Source: an uncultured Nitrosomonadales bacterium (lineage in GTDB: Bacteria; Pseudomonadota; Gammaproteobacteria; Burkholderiales; Methylophilaceae). Taken from it: a DNA stretch of 12,582 nucleotides. Of the stretch, positions 1 through 7,216 are shown one piece after another. The notes under the pieces are model-generated. The model was not told where the DNA came from and made no database searches. It saw nothing but the letters and a program-made list of their open reading frames with translations. Location: assembly GCA_946481065.1 (NCBI GenBank), contig CAMLMA010000049.1, forward strand, positions 1-12,582. The letters are read 5' to 3'. How positions within the stretch are numbered: position 1 is the stretch's first letter; each line of letters begins with the position of its first letter. Made by a program: the position numbers and the translations under genes.

Positions 1-252
1 GCGTTACTGACCGGCTTCGCGCTGGCCTTCGCCCGCGCGGTCGGTGAATACGGCTCGGTCATCTTCATCGCCGGCAATATGCCCATGGTGTCGGAGATCA
101 CCCCGCTCATCATCATCACCAAGCTTGAGCAGTACGACTACACCGGCGCCACCGCTGTCGCCGTCGTCATGCTGATCCTCTCGTTCCTGTTGTTGCTGGC
201 GATCAACGGCCTGCAATGGTGGAACGCACAACGCCAGACCGCATCGAGGTAA
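1..252 (+). CDS. cysT: Sulfate/thiosulfate ABC transporter permease CysT, 3' end only
   Basis: This is the last 83 codons of an inner-membrane permease that, paired with CysW, forms the channel of the sulfate/thiosulfate importer. The frame is open from base 1 to the TAA at 250-252, so the gene is cut by the window edge. It starts inside the EAA-type loop that docks on the ATPase: the segment reading FARAVGEYGSVIFIAGN is typical of CysT. A strongly hydrophobic final membrane helix follows near the carboxyl end, then a short polar tail. The next gene, cysW, begins 3 bases after the stop, and its Shine-Dalgarno (GAGGT, 246-250) overlaps this stop region, so the two are probably translationally coupled. 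CysT and CysW are homologous, but the downstream full-length CysW settles which one this is. Confidence 0.93.
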   Translation, partial: ALLTGFALAFARAVGEYGSVIFIAGNMPMVSEITPLIIITKLEQYDYTGATAVAVVMLILSFLLLLAINGLQWWNAQRQTASR

Positions 253-255
253 CCC

Positions 256-1158
256 ATGTCCGCCGCTACCACCATCTCGCAGTATTCCCGCTACAACAAC
301 CGGGTCGCCCGCAGCCGCGCGACCTCCGAACCGGCCTGGATCCGCTGGGCGCTGATCGGGGTCTCGCTCGCCTTCCTGACCCTGTTCCTGTTCATCCCGC
401 TGGCCGCGGTGTTCACGGAAGCCCTGCGCAAAGGGTTCGAGACCTACATCGCCGCGCTGGTGGAACCGGACGCGTTGTCCGCCATCCAGCTGACCCTGGT
501 CGCTGCCGCTATCGCGGTGCCGCTCAACCTGGTGTTCGGGGTCGCGGCGGCCTGGGCCATTGCAAAGTTCGAATTCAAGGGCAAGAGCGTGCTCATCACC
601 CTGATCGACCTGCCGTTCGCGGTCTCGCCGGTGATCGCCGGCCTCATCTACGTGCTGATCTTCGGCCTGCAGGGCTGGTTCGGCGAATGGCTCTCCGCGC
701 ATAATTTCAAGGTGATCTTCGCCATCCCGGGGATCGTGCTCGCCACCGTCTTCGTCACCTTCCCCTTCATCGCCCGCGAACTGATCCCCTTGATGCAGGC
801 GCAGGGCAAGGAAGAGGAAGAGGCCGGCCTGGTCCTGGGCGCTTCCGGCTGGCAGATCTTCTGGAAGGTGACCCTGCCTAACATCAAGTGGGGCCTGCTT
901 TACGGCGTGATCCTGACCAATGCCCGCGCCATGGGCGAGTTCGGCGCCGTCTCGGTGGTCTCGGGGCATATCCGCGGACTCACCAACACCATGCCGCTCC
1001 ACGTGGAGATCCTCTACAACGAATACAACTATGCAGCCGCCTTCGCCGTCGCTTCGCTGCTGGCTTTCCTGGCACTGGTCACGCTCGCCCTCAAGCGTTT
1101 CATCGAGTGGCAGACCGCACGCAGTGCACAGCGTAACGAAGCGTCGGCTGACGAATAA
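256..1158 (+). CDS. cysW: Sulfate/thiosulfate ABC transporter permease CysW
   Basis: Inner-membrane permease subunit (300 aa; the family is usually about 280-295) that with CysT forms the translocation path for sulfate and thiosulfate, supplying sulfur for assimilation. Hydrophobic helices are visible near residues 31-52, 78-102, 115-137, 153-175, 212-222 and 260-280. The EAA loop that contacts the ATPase lies near 188-208, with the core [14 protein letters not shown], followed by the family-typical [17 protein letters not shown] at about 223-239. The amino terminus carries a polar extension of about 30 residues before the first helix. The start at 256 is supported by the GAGGT just upstream and the 3-base gap to cysT. 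cysA follows after 14 bases, giving a cysTWA operon; any periplasmic binding protein gene must lie outside the window. Confidence 0.95.
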   Translation: MSAATTISQYSRYNNRVARSRATSEPAWIRWALIGVSLAFLTLFLFIPLAAVFTEALRKGFETYIAALVEPDALSAIQLTLVAAAIAVPLNLVFGVAAAWAIAKFEFKGKSVLITLIDLPFAVSPVIAGLIYVLIFGLQGWFGEWLSAHNFKVIFAIPGIVLATVFVTFPFIARELIPLMQAQGKEEEEAGLVLGASGWQIFWKVTLPNIKWGLLYGVILTNARAMGEFGAVSVVSGHIRGLTNTMPLHVEILYNEYNYAAAFAVASLLAFLALVTLALKRFIEWQTARSAQRNEASADE

Positions 1159-1172
1159 CAAAGGACCACACC

Positions 1173-2246
1173 ATGAGTATCGAGATCAGAAACGTCACCA
1201 AGAACTTCGGCAGCTTCAGTGCGCTGAACAATGTCAGCCTGGATGTGCCCAGCGGCGAGCTGGTCGCCCTGCTGGGCCCCTCCGGGTGCGGCAAGACCAC
1301 CCTGCTGCGCATCATCGCCGGCCTCGAGTCGCCGGACAGCGGCAACATCCTGTTCCACGGCAACGACGCCACCGAGCGCGACGTGCGCGAGCGCCAGGTC
1401 GGCTTCGTGTTCCAGCACTACGCCTTGTTCCGCCACATGACGGTATTCGAGAACGTGGCTTTCGGCCTGCGCGTGCGACCACGCGCCACCCGGCCGAGCA
1501 ACGACGAGATCAAGCGCCGCGTGCATGAACTGCTGGAACTGGTGCAGCTCGACTGGCTCGCGGACCGTTACCCGCCGCAGCTTTCCGGCGGGCAGCGTCA
1601 GCGCATCGCGCTGGCCCGCGCGCTGGCCGTCGAGCCCCGTGTGCTCCTGCTGGATGAACCGTTCGGCGCACTGGATGCGAAAGTGCGCAAGGACTTGCGT
1701 CGCTGGCTGCGTCGCCTGCATGACGAACTGCATATCACCAGCGTGTTCGTCACGCACGATCAGGAAGAGGCCCTGGAAGTCGCGGACCGGATCGTCGTCA
1801 TGAACCACGGCAACGTCGAACAGATCGGCAGCCCGCAGGCTGTCTATGACGATCCGGCGTCACCTTTCGTCTACAAGTTCCTCGGCAACGTCAACCTGTT
1901 CCACAGCCGCGTCACCGCGGGCCGTGCCAACATCGGCGAGATCGAGCTGCAACTCGACGACCATCATGAAGCCGAGGACAGCCCAGCCTTTGCCTACGTC
2001 CGGCCGCATGACATCGAGATCCTCAAGGAACGCAGCAGCGAACCTGCCTTCGAGGCCGTGGTGAGCTATGTCCATGCCATCGGGCCACTGGTCCGGCTTG
2101 AGCTCGAACGCGCCGACCAGACGGAATTGATCGAGGCAGAACTCACGCGGGAACGTTTCAAGGCGCTCGATATCGCCGAGGGTGCGCGCGTCTTCGTGCA
2201 GCCACGCAATGTGCGCGTGTTCCTCGACACCTCGAGCAAGCGCTGA
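1173..2246 (+). CDS. cysA: Sulfate/thiosulfate import ATP-binding protein CysA
   Basis: Cytoplasmic ATPase that drives sulfate/thiosulfate uptake through CysT-CysW. The 357-residue protein has all nucleotide-binding elements intact: Walker A GPSGCGKT at 35-42, Q-loop glutamine at 81, signature LSGGQ at 137-141, Walker B VLLLDE at 157-162 and the H-loop histidine in [10 protein letters not shown] at 195. Residues from about 235 onward form the regulatory TOBE-like domain seen in CysA and MalK-type ATPases, with the familiar FLGNVNLF and [10 protein letters not shown] segments. The start at 1173 has a good Shine-Dalgarno (AAAGGA, 1160-1165). It is the last gene of the cys operon here; a 107-bp gap with a hairpin and a new -10 element separates it from pcnB. 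The CysA assignment rests on the cysT-cysW partners as well as the sequence. Confidence 0.95.
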   Translation: MSIEIRNVTKNFGSFSALNNVSLDVPSGELVALLGPSGCGKTTLLRIIAGLESPDSGNILFHGNDATERDVRERQVGFVFQHYALFRHMTVFENVAFGLRVRPRATRPSNDEIKRRVHELLELVQLDWLADRYPPQLSGGQRQRIALARALAVEPRVLLLDEPFGALDAKVRKDLRRWLRRLHDELHITSVFVTHDQEEALEVADRIVVMNHGNVEQIGSPQAVYDDPASPFVYKFLGNVNLFHSRVTAGRANIGEIELQLDDHHEAEDSPAFAYVRPHDIEILKERSSEPAFEAVVSYVHAIGPLVRLELERADQTELIEAELTRERFKALDIAEGARVFVQPRNVRVFLDTSSKR

Positions 2247-2251
2247 GGGCA

Positions 2252-2276
2252 TAGGGCCGGGCTCGCGCAGGCCCTA
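2252..2276 (+). terminator. Hairpin after cysA, possible weak or Rho-assisted terminator
   Basis: TAGGGCC (2252-2258) and GGCCCTA (2270-2276) can pair as a perfect 7-bp GC-rich stem around an 11-base loop, 5 bases after the cysA stop. No T-run follows, so it does not meet the usual intrinsic-terminator pattern. Its place at the end of the cys operon is the main reason to list it. Confidence 0.3.
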
Positions 2277-2301
2277 GTGGGGTTCAGTCATGCGGATGGG
2301 T

Positions 2302-2307
2302 TATAAT
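2302..2307 (+). promoter_or_regulatory. Candidate -10 element for the pcnB operon
   Basis: A perfect TATAAT lies at 2302-2307, 46 bases before the pcnB start. No convincing -35 hexamer is present 16-18 bases upstream (the region is G-rich, GTGGGGTT) and there is no TGn extended -10. The matching position in the only gap between the cys operon and pcnB makes it a plausible start for the pcnB-folK-kinase-panB-panC unit, with transcription beginning near 2313-2315. Confidence 0.45.
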
Positions 2308-2353
2308 GCGGGCACATGCAAACATGGCCTGACATCCTTCTGCTGGACCCCCA

Positions 2354-3724
2354 ATGATACGCAAACTGCTGCAGCGCGTTTTTAAGTCTTCCAAACAGCC
2401 TGGCCATAAGGTTGCCCGATCCGGCCATGGCGCGAAGACCATCCCGGCCAGCGTCCACCGCATCGACCGCAAACTGTTGAGCAACGGCGCGCTGAAGACC
2501 ACCCAGCAACTGCAGAAAGCCGGTTACGACGCCTATGTCGTCGGCGGTGCAGTGCGCGACCTGTTATTGAAGAAGCGTCCCAAGGATTTCGACATCGCGA
2601 CCAGCGCCACGCCAGAACAGGTCAACCGCGTGTTCCGCCGCTCGCGCATCATCGGCCGACGTTTCCGCCTGGTGCATGTCATGTTCGGCGACGAGACCGT
2701 CGAGGTCTCCACCTTCCGCGGCAGTCATCTGAGCGACGACGAGGACAAGGCACGGGTCGCCGACAGTGGCCGCATCCTGCGCGACAACGTCTTCGGCAAC
2801 CAGGAAGAAGATGCGGTACGGCGCGATTTCACGGCCAACGCTCTCTACTACGACCCCGCTACCGAAGAGATCATCGACTTCCACAATGGCGTCGCCGATA
2901 TCAAGGCTGGCGTTCTGCGCATGATCGGCGATGCCGAGACCCGTTATCGTGAAGACCCGGTCCGCATGCTGCGCGCCGTGCGTCTGTCGGCTAAGCTCGG
3001 CCTCAAGCTCGACCAGGCGACGGAAGCGCCGATCTCGAAGCTGGCCGATCTATTGCACGATGTGCCGCCATCCCGCCTGTTCGACGAGATGCTCAAGCTC
3101 TTCCTCTCCGGGCATGCCATGGAGAGCGCCACCGAACTGCGCAAGCACGGCCTGCATCATGGCTTGCTGCCCCTGCTGGATGTGGTGCTGGAACAGCCCC
3201 TGGGCGCACGCTTCGTCAATCTGGCGCTGAAGAACACCGACGACCGTGTGCTGGCCGAGAAGCCAGTCTCGCCCGGATTCCTGTTCGCCACGCTGCTGTG
3301 GCATGAAGTGCTGGCCGCCTGGCAGAAATACCAGAAAGCCGGCCACCGACCCATGCCTGCATTGCACATGGCCATGAGCGAGGTCGCCGATATCCAGGCC
3401 GAGAAGCTCGCGATCCATAAACGCTACAGCAGCACCATGAAAGAGATCTGGGGACTGCAGCCGCGCTTCGAGATGCGCGCCGGCAAGCGCCCTTACGGCC
3501 TGCTCGAGCATCCGCGTTATCGCGCGGCCTACGACTTCCTGCTGCTGCGCTGTGAATCCGGTGAGTTGCCGGCCGAACTCGGCCAGTGGTGGACCGACTT
3601 TGCCGAGGCCGACAGCCAGCAGCGCCAGACGATGCTGCTGCCGGATCACCAGCCGAAGAAACGTCGCCGGCGCCGTTCACGCCACTCTCCCGCCGGCACC
3701 GAGGCCGATACCGCCGAATCATGA
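2354..3724 (+). CDS. pcnB: Poly(A) polymerase I
   Basis: Adds 3' poly(A) tails to RNA, marking transcripts and small RNAs for decay in the cytoplasm. The 456-residue protein belongs to the class II nucleotidyltransferases: the nucleotide-binding motif GGAVRDLL is at 64-71 and the catalytic DFD pair at 78-80, followed by RRFRLVHVMFG at 102-112 and EVSTFRG at 117-123, all characteristic of PcnB. The next region (EDPVRMLRAVRLSAKLGL) is the RNA-binding neck that in CCA-adding enzymes would be accompanied by other signatures; the long basic carboxyl tail, with a run of lysine and arginine around 433-443, supports poly(A) polymerase rather than a CCA enzyme. The ribosome binding site before 2354 is weak. 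The stop overlaps the folK start (ATGA at 3721-3724). Confidence 0.93.
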   Translation: MIRKLLQRVFKSSKQPGHKVARSGHGAKTIPASVHRIDRKLLSNGALKTTQQLQKAGYDAYVVGGAVRDLLLKKRPKDFDIATSATPEQVNRVFRRSRIIGRRFRLVHVMFGDETVEVSTFRGSHLSDDEDKARVADSGRILRDNVFGNQEEDAVRRDFTANALYYDPATEEIIDFHNGVADIKAGVLRMIGDAETRYREDPVRMLRAVRLSAKLGLKLDQATEAPISKLADLLHDVPPSRLFDEMLKLFLSGHAMESATELRKHGLHHGLLPLLDVVLEQPLGARFVNLALKNTDDRVLAEKPVSPGFLFATLLWHEVLAAWQKYQKAGHRPMPALHMAMSEVADIQAEKLAIHKRYSSTMKEIWGLQPRFEMRAGKRPYGLLEHPRYRAAYDFLLLRCESGELPAELGQWWTDFAEADSQQRQTMLLPDHQPKKRRRRRSRHSPAGTEADTAES

Positions 3725-4212
3725 GCGTGGCGTACGTCGCACTCGGCAGCAACCTGCAGCAACCCCAAGCACAAGTGACGCAAGCCCTGCGTGAGCTGTC
3801 GGGATTACCGCAGACGCAGGTCACTGCCAGTTCATCCCTATACCGCACGGCGCCACTGGGCTATGACGACCAGCCCGATTTCATCAACGCCGTGGCGCGG
3901 CTGGAGACCTCCCTCGCCCCATTGGCACTCCTGCGCGCACTGCTGGCGCTGGAAGACACGCACGGACGCGAACGGCCTTTCCCAAATGCGCCGCGGGTAC
4001 TGGATTTGGATCTGCTGCTATATGATGATATCGCCATGCAGACGCCGGAACTGACTCTGCCTCACCCGCGCATGCAAACACGCGGTTTCGTCATGTTGCC
4101 GCTGGCGGAGATCGCGCCCGGCCTGAAAGTCGGCGCCTATGGCGAGGCAGCGCAGCTCGCCGCCGCCTGTATTGACCAGGGTGTGCAAAGGATGCCCAGT
4201 GATGAATGCTGA
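3721..4212 (+). CDS. folK: 6-hydroxymethyl-7,8-dihydropterin pyrophosphokinase (HPPK)
   Basis: Transfers pyrophosphate from ATP to 6-hydroxymethyl-dihydropterin in folate synthesis, in the cytoplasm. The 163-residue length is normal for HPPK. Visible features are the amino-terminal YVALGSNL (residues 5-12), the pterin-side segment SSLYRTAPLGY (39-48) with FINAVARLET (54-63), and the metal-binding DLD at 95-97 in PRVLDLDLLLY, matching the catalytic aspartates of the E. coli enzyme even in numbering. The loop before it reads PNAPR where E. coli has RWGPR; as I recall the NAPR form is common in this family, so I do not treat it as a defect. The frame is also open upstream inside pcnB, but the ATG at 3721 overlaps the pcnB stop and gives the family-length protein. 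Coupled translation with pcnB is likely. Confidence 0.93.
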   Translation: MSVAYVALGSNLQQPQAQVTQALRELSGLPQTQVTASSSLYRTAPLGYDDQPDFINAVARLETSLAPLALLRALLALEDTHGRERPFPNAPRVLDLDLLLYDDIAMQTPELTLPHPRMQTRGFVMLPLAEIAPGLKVGAYGEAAQLAAACIDQGVQRMPSDEC

Positions 4213-4230
4213 CAAGGAAGCGCAAGCCGC

Positions 4231-4896
4231 ATGAGTATCATCGATAACGCGCTCATCGAGCGTTACCCCTATATCGTCATCGAAGGCCCGATCGGCAGCG
4301 GCAAGACGACCCTCGCCCGCAAGCTGGCTGAACGCTATCCGCTCAACCTGCTGCTGGAGCACGCGGAAGCGAACCCATTCCTGCCGCGCTTCTATCAGGA
4401 CGCGCCACGTTATGCGCTACCCACGCAGCTGTTCTTCCTGTTCCAGCGTTCGGAGCAGATCCGCGACCTGAGCCAGCGCGACATGTTCGCCCAGGCGACC
4501 ATCGCCGACTTTTTCCTCGACAAGGATCCGCTGTTCGCCCGCTTGAACCTGGACGACGAAGAGTTCGCCCTCTATCGGCAGATCTACCAGCACCTGCAGG
4601 TCAAAGCCTCGCCCCCGGACCTGGTGATCTACCTGCAGACCCCCGTCGATGCGCTGGCAGAACGCGTCAACCAGCGCAACATCAGTTACGAGCAGGAGAT
4701 CCCGCGCGAATACCTGGCGCGGCTGGCAGACGCTTACCGCGATTTCTTCCACAGCTATGACGCCTCGCCGCTACTGATCGTGAACAACGAGAAGCTCGAT
4801 ATCACCGCCAGCGACGCCGCGCTCGATCTGCTGGTGCAACGCATCATGCAGATACGTGGGCGGCGCGAGTTCTTCAATCCCAATCTGGACGACTGA
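4231..4896 (+). CDS. Deoxynucleoside kinase family protein
   Basis: A 221-residue P-loop kinase of the deoxynucleoside kinase family (deoxyadenosine/deoxyguanosine kinase type), expected to phosphorylate a deoxynucleoside for salvage. Walker A GPIGSGKT sits at 19-26. The substrate-side glutamate is in LLEHAEANPFL, and FFLFQRSEQI (about 68-77) resembles the family's helix next to the sugar pocket. The segment LVIYLQTPVDALAERVNQRN (about 132-151) is the typical beta strand plus LID lead-in, followed by the LID-like RNISYEQEIPREYL. A Shine-Dalgarno AAGGA is at 4214-4218, with somewhat long spacing to the ATG. Substrate specificity cannot be read from the sequence. It sits between folK and panB, an arrangement I recall from many beta- and gammaproteobacteria; why it travels with folate and pantothenate genes is not known to me. 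Confidence 0.85.
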   Translation: MSIIDNALIERYPYIVIEGPIGSGKTTLARKLAERYPLNLLLEHAEANPFLPRFYQDAPRYALPTQLFFLFQRSEQIRDLSQRDMFAQATIADFFLDKDPLFARLNLDDEEFALYRQIYQHLQVKASPPDLVIYLQTPVDALAERVNQRNISYEQEIPREYLARLADAYRDFFHSYDASPLLIVNNEKLDITASDAALDLLVQRIMQIRGRREFFNPNLDD

Positions 4897-4902
4897 GCCG
4901 TC

Positions 4903-5688
4903 ATGAACCTGACCACCCTGCAGCAGATGGCCGCCAGCGGCGACAAGATCGCCGTACTCACCGCCTATGACGCCAGTTTCGCCACCCTCTGCGCCCGCGC
5001 CGGCGTCGATGTACTGCTGGTGGGTGACTCACTGGGCATGGTGTTGCAAGGCGCCGACAGTACGCTAGCCGTGACCCTGCACGACATGCAATACCATACG
5101 CGCTGTGTCGCCAGGGGGGCTGCTGGCGCCTACATCGTCACCGACCTGCCCTTCGGCAGTTATCAGCAGAGTCCGGAACAGGCCTTTCGCAATGCCGCAC
5201 GCCTGATGGCCTCTGGCGCACAGATGGTCAAGCTCGAAGGCGGTGCGGTCATGACCGAGACCGTGCGTTTCCTGGTCGAGCGCGGCATCCCGGTGTGTGG
5301 CCACCTGGGCCTGACACCCCAATCCGTGCACCAGCTCGGCGGATACCGCGTGCAAGGCAAGGATCAAGCAGAGGCGCAGCGATTGGTCGCCGATGCGCAG
5401 GCGCTGGCTGATGCCGGTGCTGGCATGCTGGTGCTGGAGATGGTGCCCGCCTCGCTCGCCAAGACCATCACCGAAAGTGTGCGGATACCAACCATCGGCA
5501 TCGGCGCCGGCGTCGATTGCAGCGGTCAGGTGCTGGTCCTGCATGACATGCTCGGCATCTATCCCGGCAAGTCGCCGCGCTTCGTGCGCAATTTCATGCA
5601 AGGCGCGCCCTCCATCGCGCAAGCGCTCGAGGATTACGTCAAGGCGGTGAAGAGCAAGACCTTCCCCACGGCGGAGCACAGCTTCTGA
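4903..5688 (+). CDS. panB: 3-methyl-2-oxobutanoate hydroxymethyltransferase (ketopantoate hydroxymethyltransferase)
   Basis: Makes ketopantoate from alpha-ketoisovalerate and 5,10-methylene-tetrahydrofolate, the first committed step to pantothenate. The 261-residue protein has the expected TIM-barrel motifs: LTAYDASFA at 19-27, [11 protein letters not shown] at 40-50 with metal-binding D42, DLPFG at 81-85 with D81, VKLEGG at 109-114 with K110, the GHLGLTPQS segment at 133-141, and the general-base glutamate E179 in LVLEMVP. These line up with D45, D84, K114 and E181 of the E. coli enzyme. The gene begins 6 bases after the kinase stop without a clear Shine-Dalgarno, suggesting coupling, and overlaps panC by one base (TGATG). 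Its dependence on folate makes the nearby folK a sensible partner. Confidence 0.96.
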   Translation: MNLTTLQQMAASGDKIAVLTAYDASFATLCARAGVDVLLVGDSLGMVLQGADSTLAVTLHDMQYHTRCVARGAAGAYIVTDLPFGSYQQSPEQAFRNAARLMASGAQMVKLEGGAVMTETVRFLVERGIPVCGHLGLTPQSVHQLGGYRVQGKDQAEAQRLVADAQALADAGAGMLVLEMVPASLAKTITESVRIPTIGIGAGVDCSGQVLVLHDMLGIYPGKSPRFVRNFMQGAPSIAQALEDYVKAVKSKTFPTAEHSF

Positions 5689-6521
5689 TGCACGTGGTGA
5701 GTACGGTCGCAGAACTGCGTCAGCGTCTTGGCAGCGAAACCTCCGTCGCTTTCGTGCCCACCATGGGCAACCTGCATGCAGGCCATCTCCATCTCGTTGA
5801 ACTGGCGAAGCAACACGCCAGGACCGTGGTGGTCAGCATCTTCGTCAATCCGCTGCAATTCGGCGCCAACGAAGATCTGGCCAATTACCCTCGCACCCCG
5901 GAAGCGGATTACGAAAAGCTCAAGCAGGCCGGCGCCGATATCGTCTTTACGCCGACCGTGGAAGAGATGTACCCGACCCCGCAGACGCTGCTGGTTGAGC
6001 CGCCGCCGATCGCCAACGAGCTCTGTGGCGCGGCCCGCCCAGGCCATTTCAAAGGTGTCGCGACGGTCGTGCTCAAGCTCTTCAATATGGTACAGCCGCA
6101 GGTGGCGGTGTTCGGCAAGAAGGATTTCCAGCAGCTCTTCGTCATCCGTGAGATGGTGCGCCAGTTGAACCTGCCGATCACTATCGTCGCCGGCGAGACC
6201 ATGCGCGAGCCTGACGGCCTGGCCATGAGTTCGCGCAACGGCTATCTGCAGCCGGCGCAGCGGGTTGAGGCACCGCGGCTGCATCGCGCCCTGCAGCAAG
6301 TGGTCACGGCCATGCAAGCGGGCGAGCAGGATCCCGTGACGATCGAAGCCCAGACGACGCAATACCTCACGCAACTGGGTTGGATCGTCGACTACATCTC
6401 GGTACGCGCGGCGAATACCCTGCAACCGGCGCAAGCGGATGACCGTGAGCTGATCGTGCTCGGGGCGGCCCGCCAGGGGCGCACTCGCCTCATCGACAAC
6501 CTCGAGTTCACACGTGACTGA
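5688..6521 (+). CDS. panC: Pantothenate synthetase (pantoate--beta-alanine ligase)
   Basis: Joins pantoate and beta-alanine with ATP through a pantoyl-adenylate. The 277-residue length is close to the E. coli enzyme (283). The nucleotidyl-transferase motif PTMGNLHAGHL occupies residues 24-34, with the HxxH pair at 30 and 33. FVNPLQFG follows near 52-59, then FGKKDFQQL (about 142-150) and the KMSKS-like adenylate-binding REPDGLAMSSRNGYL (about 174-188). The ATG shares its A with the panB stop, so the pair is translationally coupled. The ketopantoate reductase step between PanB and PanC is not encoded in this window and must come from elsewhere in the genome. Confidence 0.96.
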   Translation: MHVVSTVAELRQRLGSETSVAFVPTMGNLHAGHLHLVELAKQHARTVVVSIFVNPLQFGANEDLANYPRTPEADYEKLKQAGADIVFTPTVEEMYPTPQTLLVEPPPIANELCGAARPGHFKGVATVVLKLFNMVQPQVAVFGKKDFQQLFVIREMVRQLNLPITIVAGETMREPDGLAMSSRNGYLQPAQRVEAPRLHRALQQVVTAMQAGEQDPVTIEAQTTQYLTQLGWIVDYISVRAANTLQPAQADDRELIVLGAARQGRTRLIDNLEFTRD

Positions 6522-6528
6522 AGGTGTT

Positions 6529-6558
6529 TTTGCACCCCGGACCCGAACTGACTATAAT
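6529..6558 (+). promoter_or_regulatory. Sigma70-type promoter for panD
   Basis: A perfect -10 TATAAT at 6553-6558 is preceded by TTTGCA at 6529-6534 (18-base spacer, 4 of 6 matches to TTGACA) or TTGCAC at 6530-6535 (17-base spacer). It lies wholly in the 68-bp gap between panC and panD, so panD can be transcribed independently of panBC. The predicted start near 6565 gives a leader of about 25 bases. Confidence 0.7.
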
Positions 6559-6589
6559 AGCCATCCTTTTAGAATCAATTAGGTAGCCG

Positions 6590-6970
6590 ATGCAAAGAAC
6601 CATGCTCAAATCCAAGCTGCACCGCGTGCGCGTGACGCATTCGGAGCTGGACTATGAGGGCTCCTGCGCCATCGACGAGGCCCTGCTGGACGCCGCCGAT
6701 ATCCGCGAGTATCAGCAGATCGATATCTACAACATCAACAACGGCGAACGCTTCACCACGTACGCCATCCGTGCCCAACGCGGCTCGGGCACCATCTCGG
6801 TCAACGGTGCCGCAGCTCGCAAGGCCAGCCCCGGCGATCTGCTGATCATCGCCAGCTATGCCAGCTATAACGAGATCGAGCTGGAAAAATTCAAACCACA
6901 GCTGGTCTATGTCGATGCAGAGAACCGCATCAAGGACCAGCGACACGCCATCCCCGTGCAAGCCGCCTGA
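6590..6970 (+). CDS. panD: Aspartate 1-decarboxylase proenzyme
   Basis: Decarboxylates aspartate to beta-alanine, the second substrate of PanC. The 126-residue proenzyme is full length (E. coli 126). The self-cleavage site Gly24-Ser25 is present in YEGSCAID; Ser25 becomes the pyruvoyl cofactor. The substrate-binding arginine and the processing tyrosine are in [10 protein letters not shown] (R54, Y58), and the conserved [10 protein letters not shown] and [10 protein letters not shown] segments follow. The start ATG at 6590 has AGG at 6581-6583 as a Shine-Dalgarno; a second ATG at codon 5 would remove the conserved first residues. It has its own promoter, separating it from panBC, so beta-alanine supply may be set independently of the pantoate branch. 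Confidence 0.96.
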   Translation: MQRTMLKSKLHRVRVTHSELDYEGSCAIDEALLDAADIREYQQIDIYNINNGERFTTYAIRAQRGSGTISVNGAAARKASPGDLLIIASYASYNEIELEKFKPQLVYVDAENRIKDQRHAIPVQAA

Positions 6971-6984
6971 AAGCAGACCCTCTT

Positions 6985-7071
6985 TTGCTAGACCTGGAAC
7001 AAACCAAACTGGCCGTCATCGACGCGCTGGAAGACATCAAGGCTTTTGACATCACCGTCATGGACGGCTAG
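6985..7071 (+). pseudogene. rsfS: Truncated remnant of ribosome silencing factor rsfS (amino-terminal stub)
   Basis: The stretch reads from a TTG at 6985 as a 28-residue peptide ending in TAG at 7069-7071. Its core, TKLAVIDALEDIKAFDITVM, matches the start of RsfS (YbeB/Iojap family), which blocks 50S-30S joining in slow growth. A Leu codon (CTA, 6988) stands where the initiator methionine would be expected, so the start may be lost. Full-length RsfS proteins are about 105-130 aa. After the stop, a different frame (from 7073) reads SKSSTSLAVD, which resembles the next conserved RsfS segment (SKLTSLFD), so the remnant may continue with a frameshift to about 7103. The usual neighbours nadD and rlmH are absent. 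Identification is from pattern memory only. A short unrelated leader peptide is the main alternative. Confidence 0.5.
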
Positions 7072-7097
7072 GTCAAAATCGTCCACCTCGCTTGCAG

Positions 7098-7127
7098 TTG
7101 ACACCGGCACTTTAACTTTTATATCTT
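7098..7127 (+). promoter_or_regulatory. Candidate sigma70 promoter for acs, -10 overlapped by operator
   Basis: A perfect -35 TTGACA lies at 7098-7103. Possible -10 hexamers are TATATC at 7120-7125 (16-base spacer) or TATCTT at 7122-7127 (18-base spacer); neither is a strong match. Both fall inside the palindromic element 7117-7142, so a protein bound there would exclude RNA polymerase. Predicted transcription start is near 7132-7134, leaving a leader of about 85 bases before acs. Confidence 0.55.
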
Positions 7128-7142
7128 ATATAAGACATATAA
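7117..7142 (+). promoter_or_regulatory. Palindromic operator upstream of acs
   Basis: An AT-rich imperfect inverted repeat of 26 bp, with 11 of 13 pairs matching, is centred on the perfect 12-bp palindrome TCTTATATAAGA (7124-7135). Its first 23 bases are identical to 9279-9301 in front of the lyase operon. A perfect core in two promoters of one gene cluster, within a GC-rich genome, indicates a binding site for a dimeric helix-turn-helix regulator. The regulator gene is not in the window and I cannot name its family; GntR-type is a reasonable guess. Confidence 0.75.
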
Positions 7143-7216
7143 CAATCAGATGACGATGTGCGCGGTCAAAAACCTACGCCGCTCCATCCACATTTCAACG
7201 CCTTTGGAGGAAGCAC

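Noticed and set aside
4..1161. A 385-aa open frame on the minus strand opposite cysT-cysW
   Set aside because: It is a shadow of the GC-rich codon pattern on the plus strand; the predicted protein is low-complexity (rich in D, E, G, H, Q), has no recognisable motif and spans two well-supported genes.
3973..4017. Changed residues in the FolK loop (PNAPR instead of RWGPR)
   Set aside because: The catalytic DLD and following residues are intact, and the NAPR form is, to my recollection, common in this enzyme family, so it is not evidence of an unusual enzyme.
7012..7068. Possible long-range inverted repeat GCCGTCAT / ATGGACGGC after panD
   Set aside because: The loop is about 40 bases, one arm needs a bulge, there is no T-run, and the sequence is better explained as the rsfS-like coding remnant.
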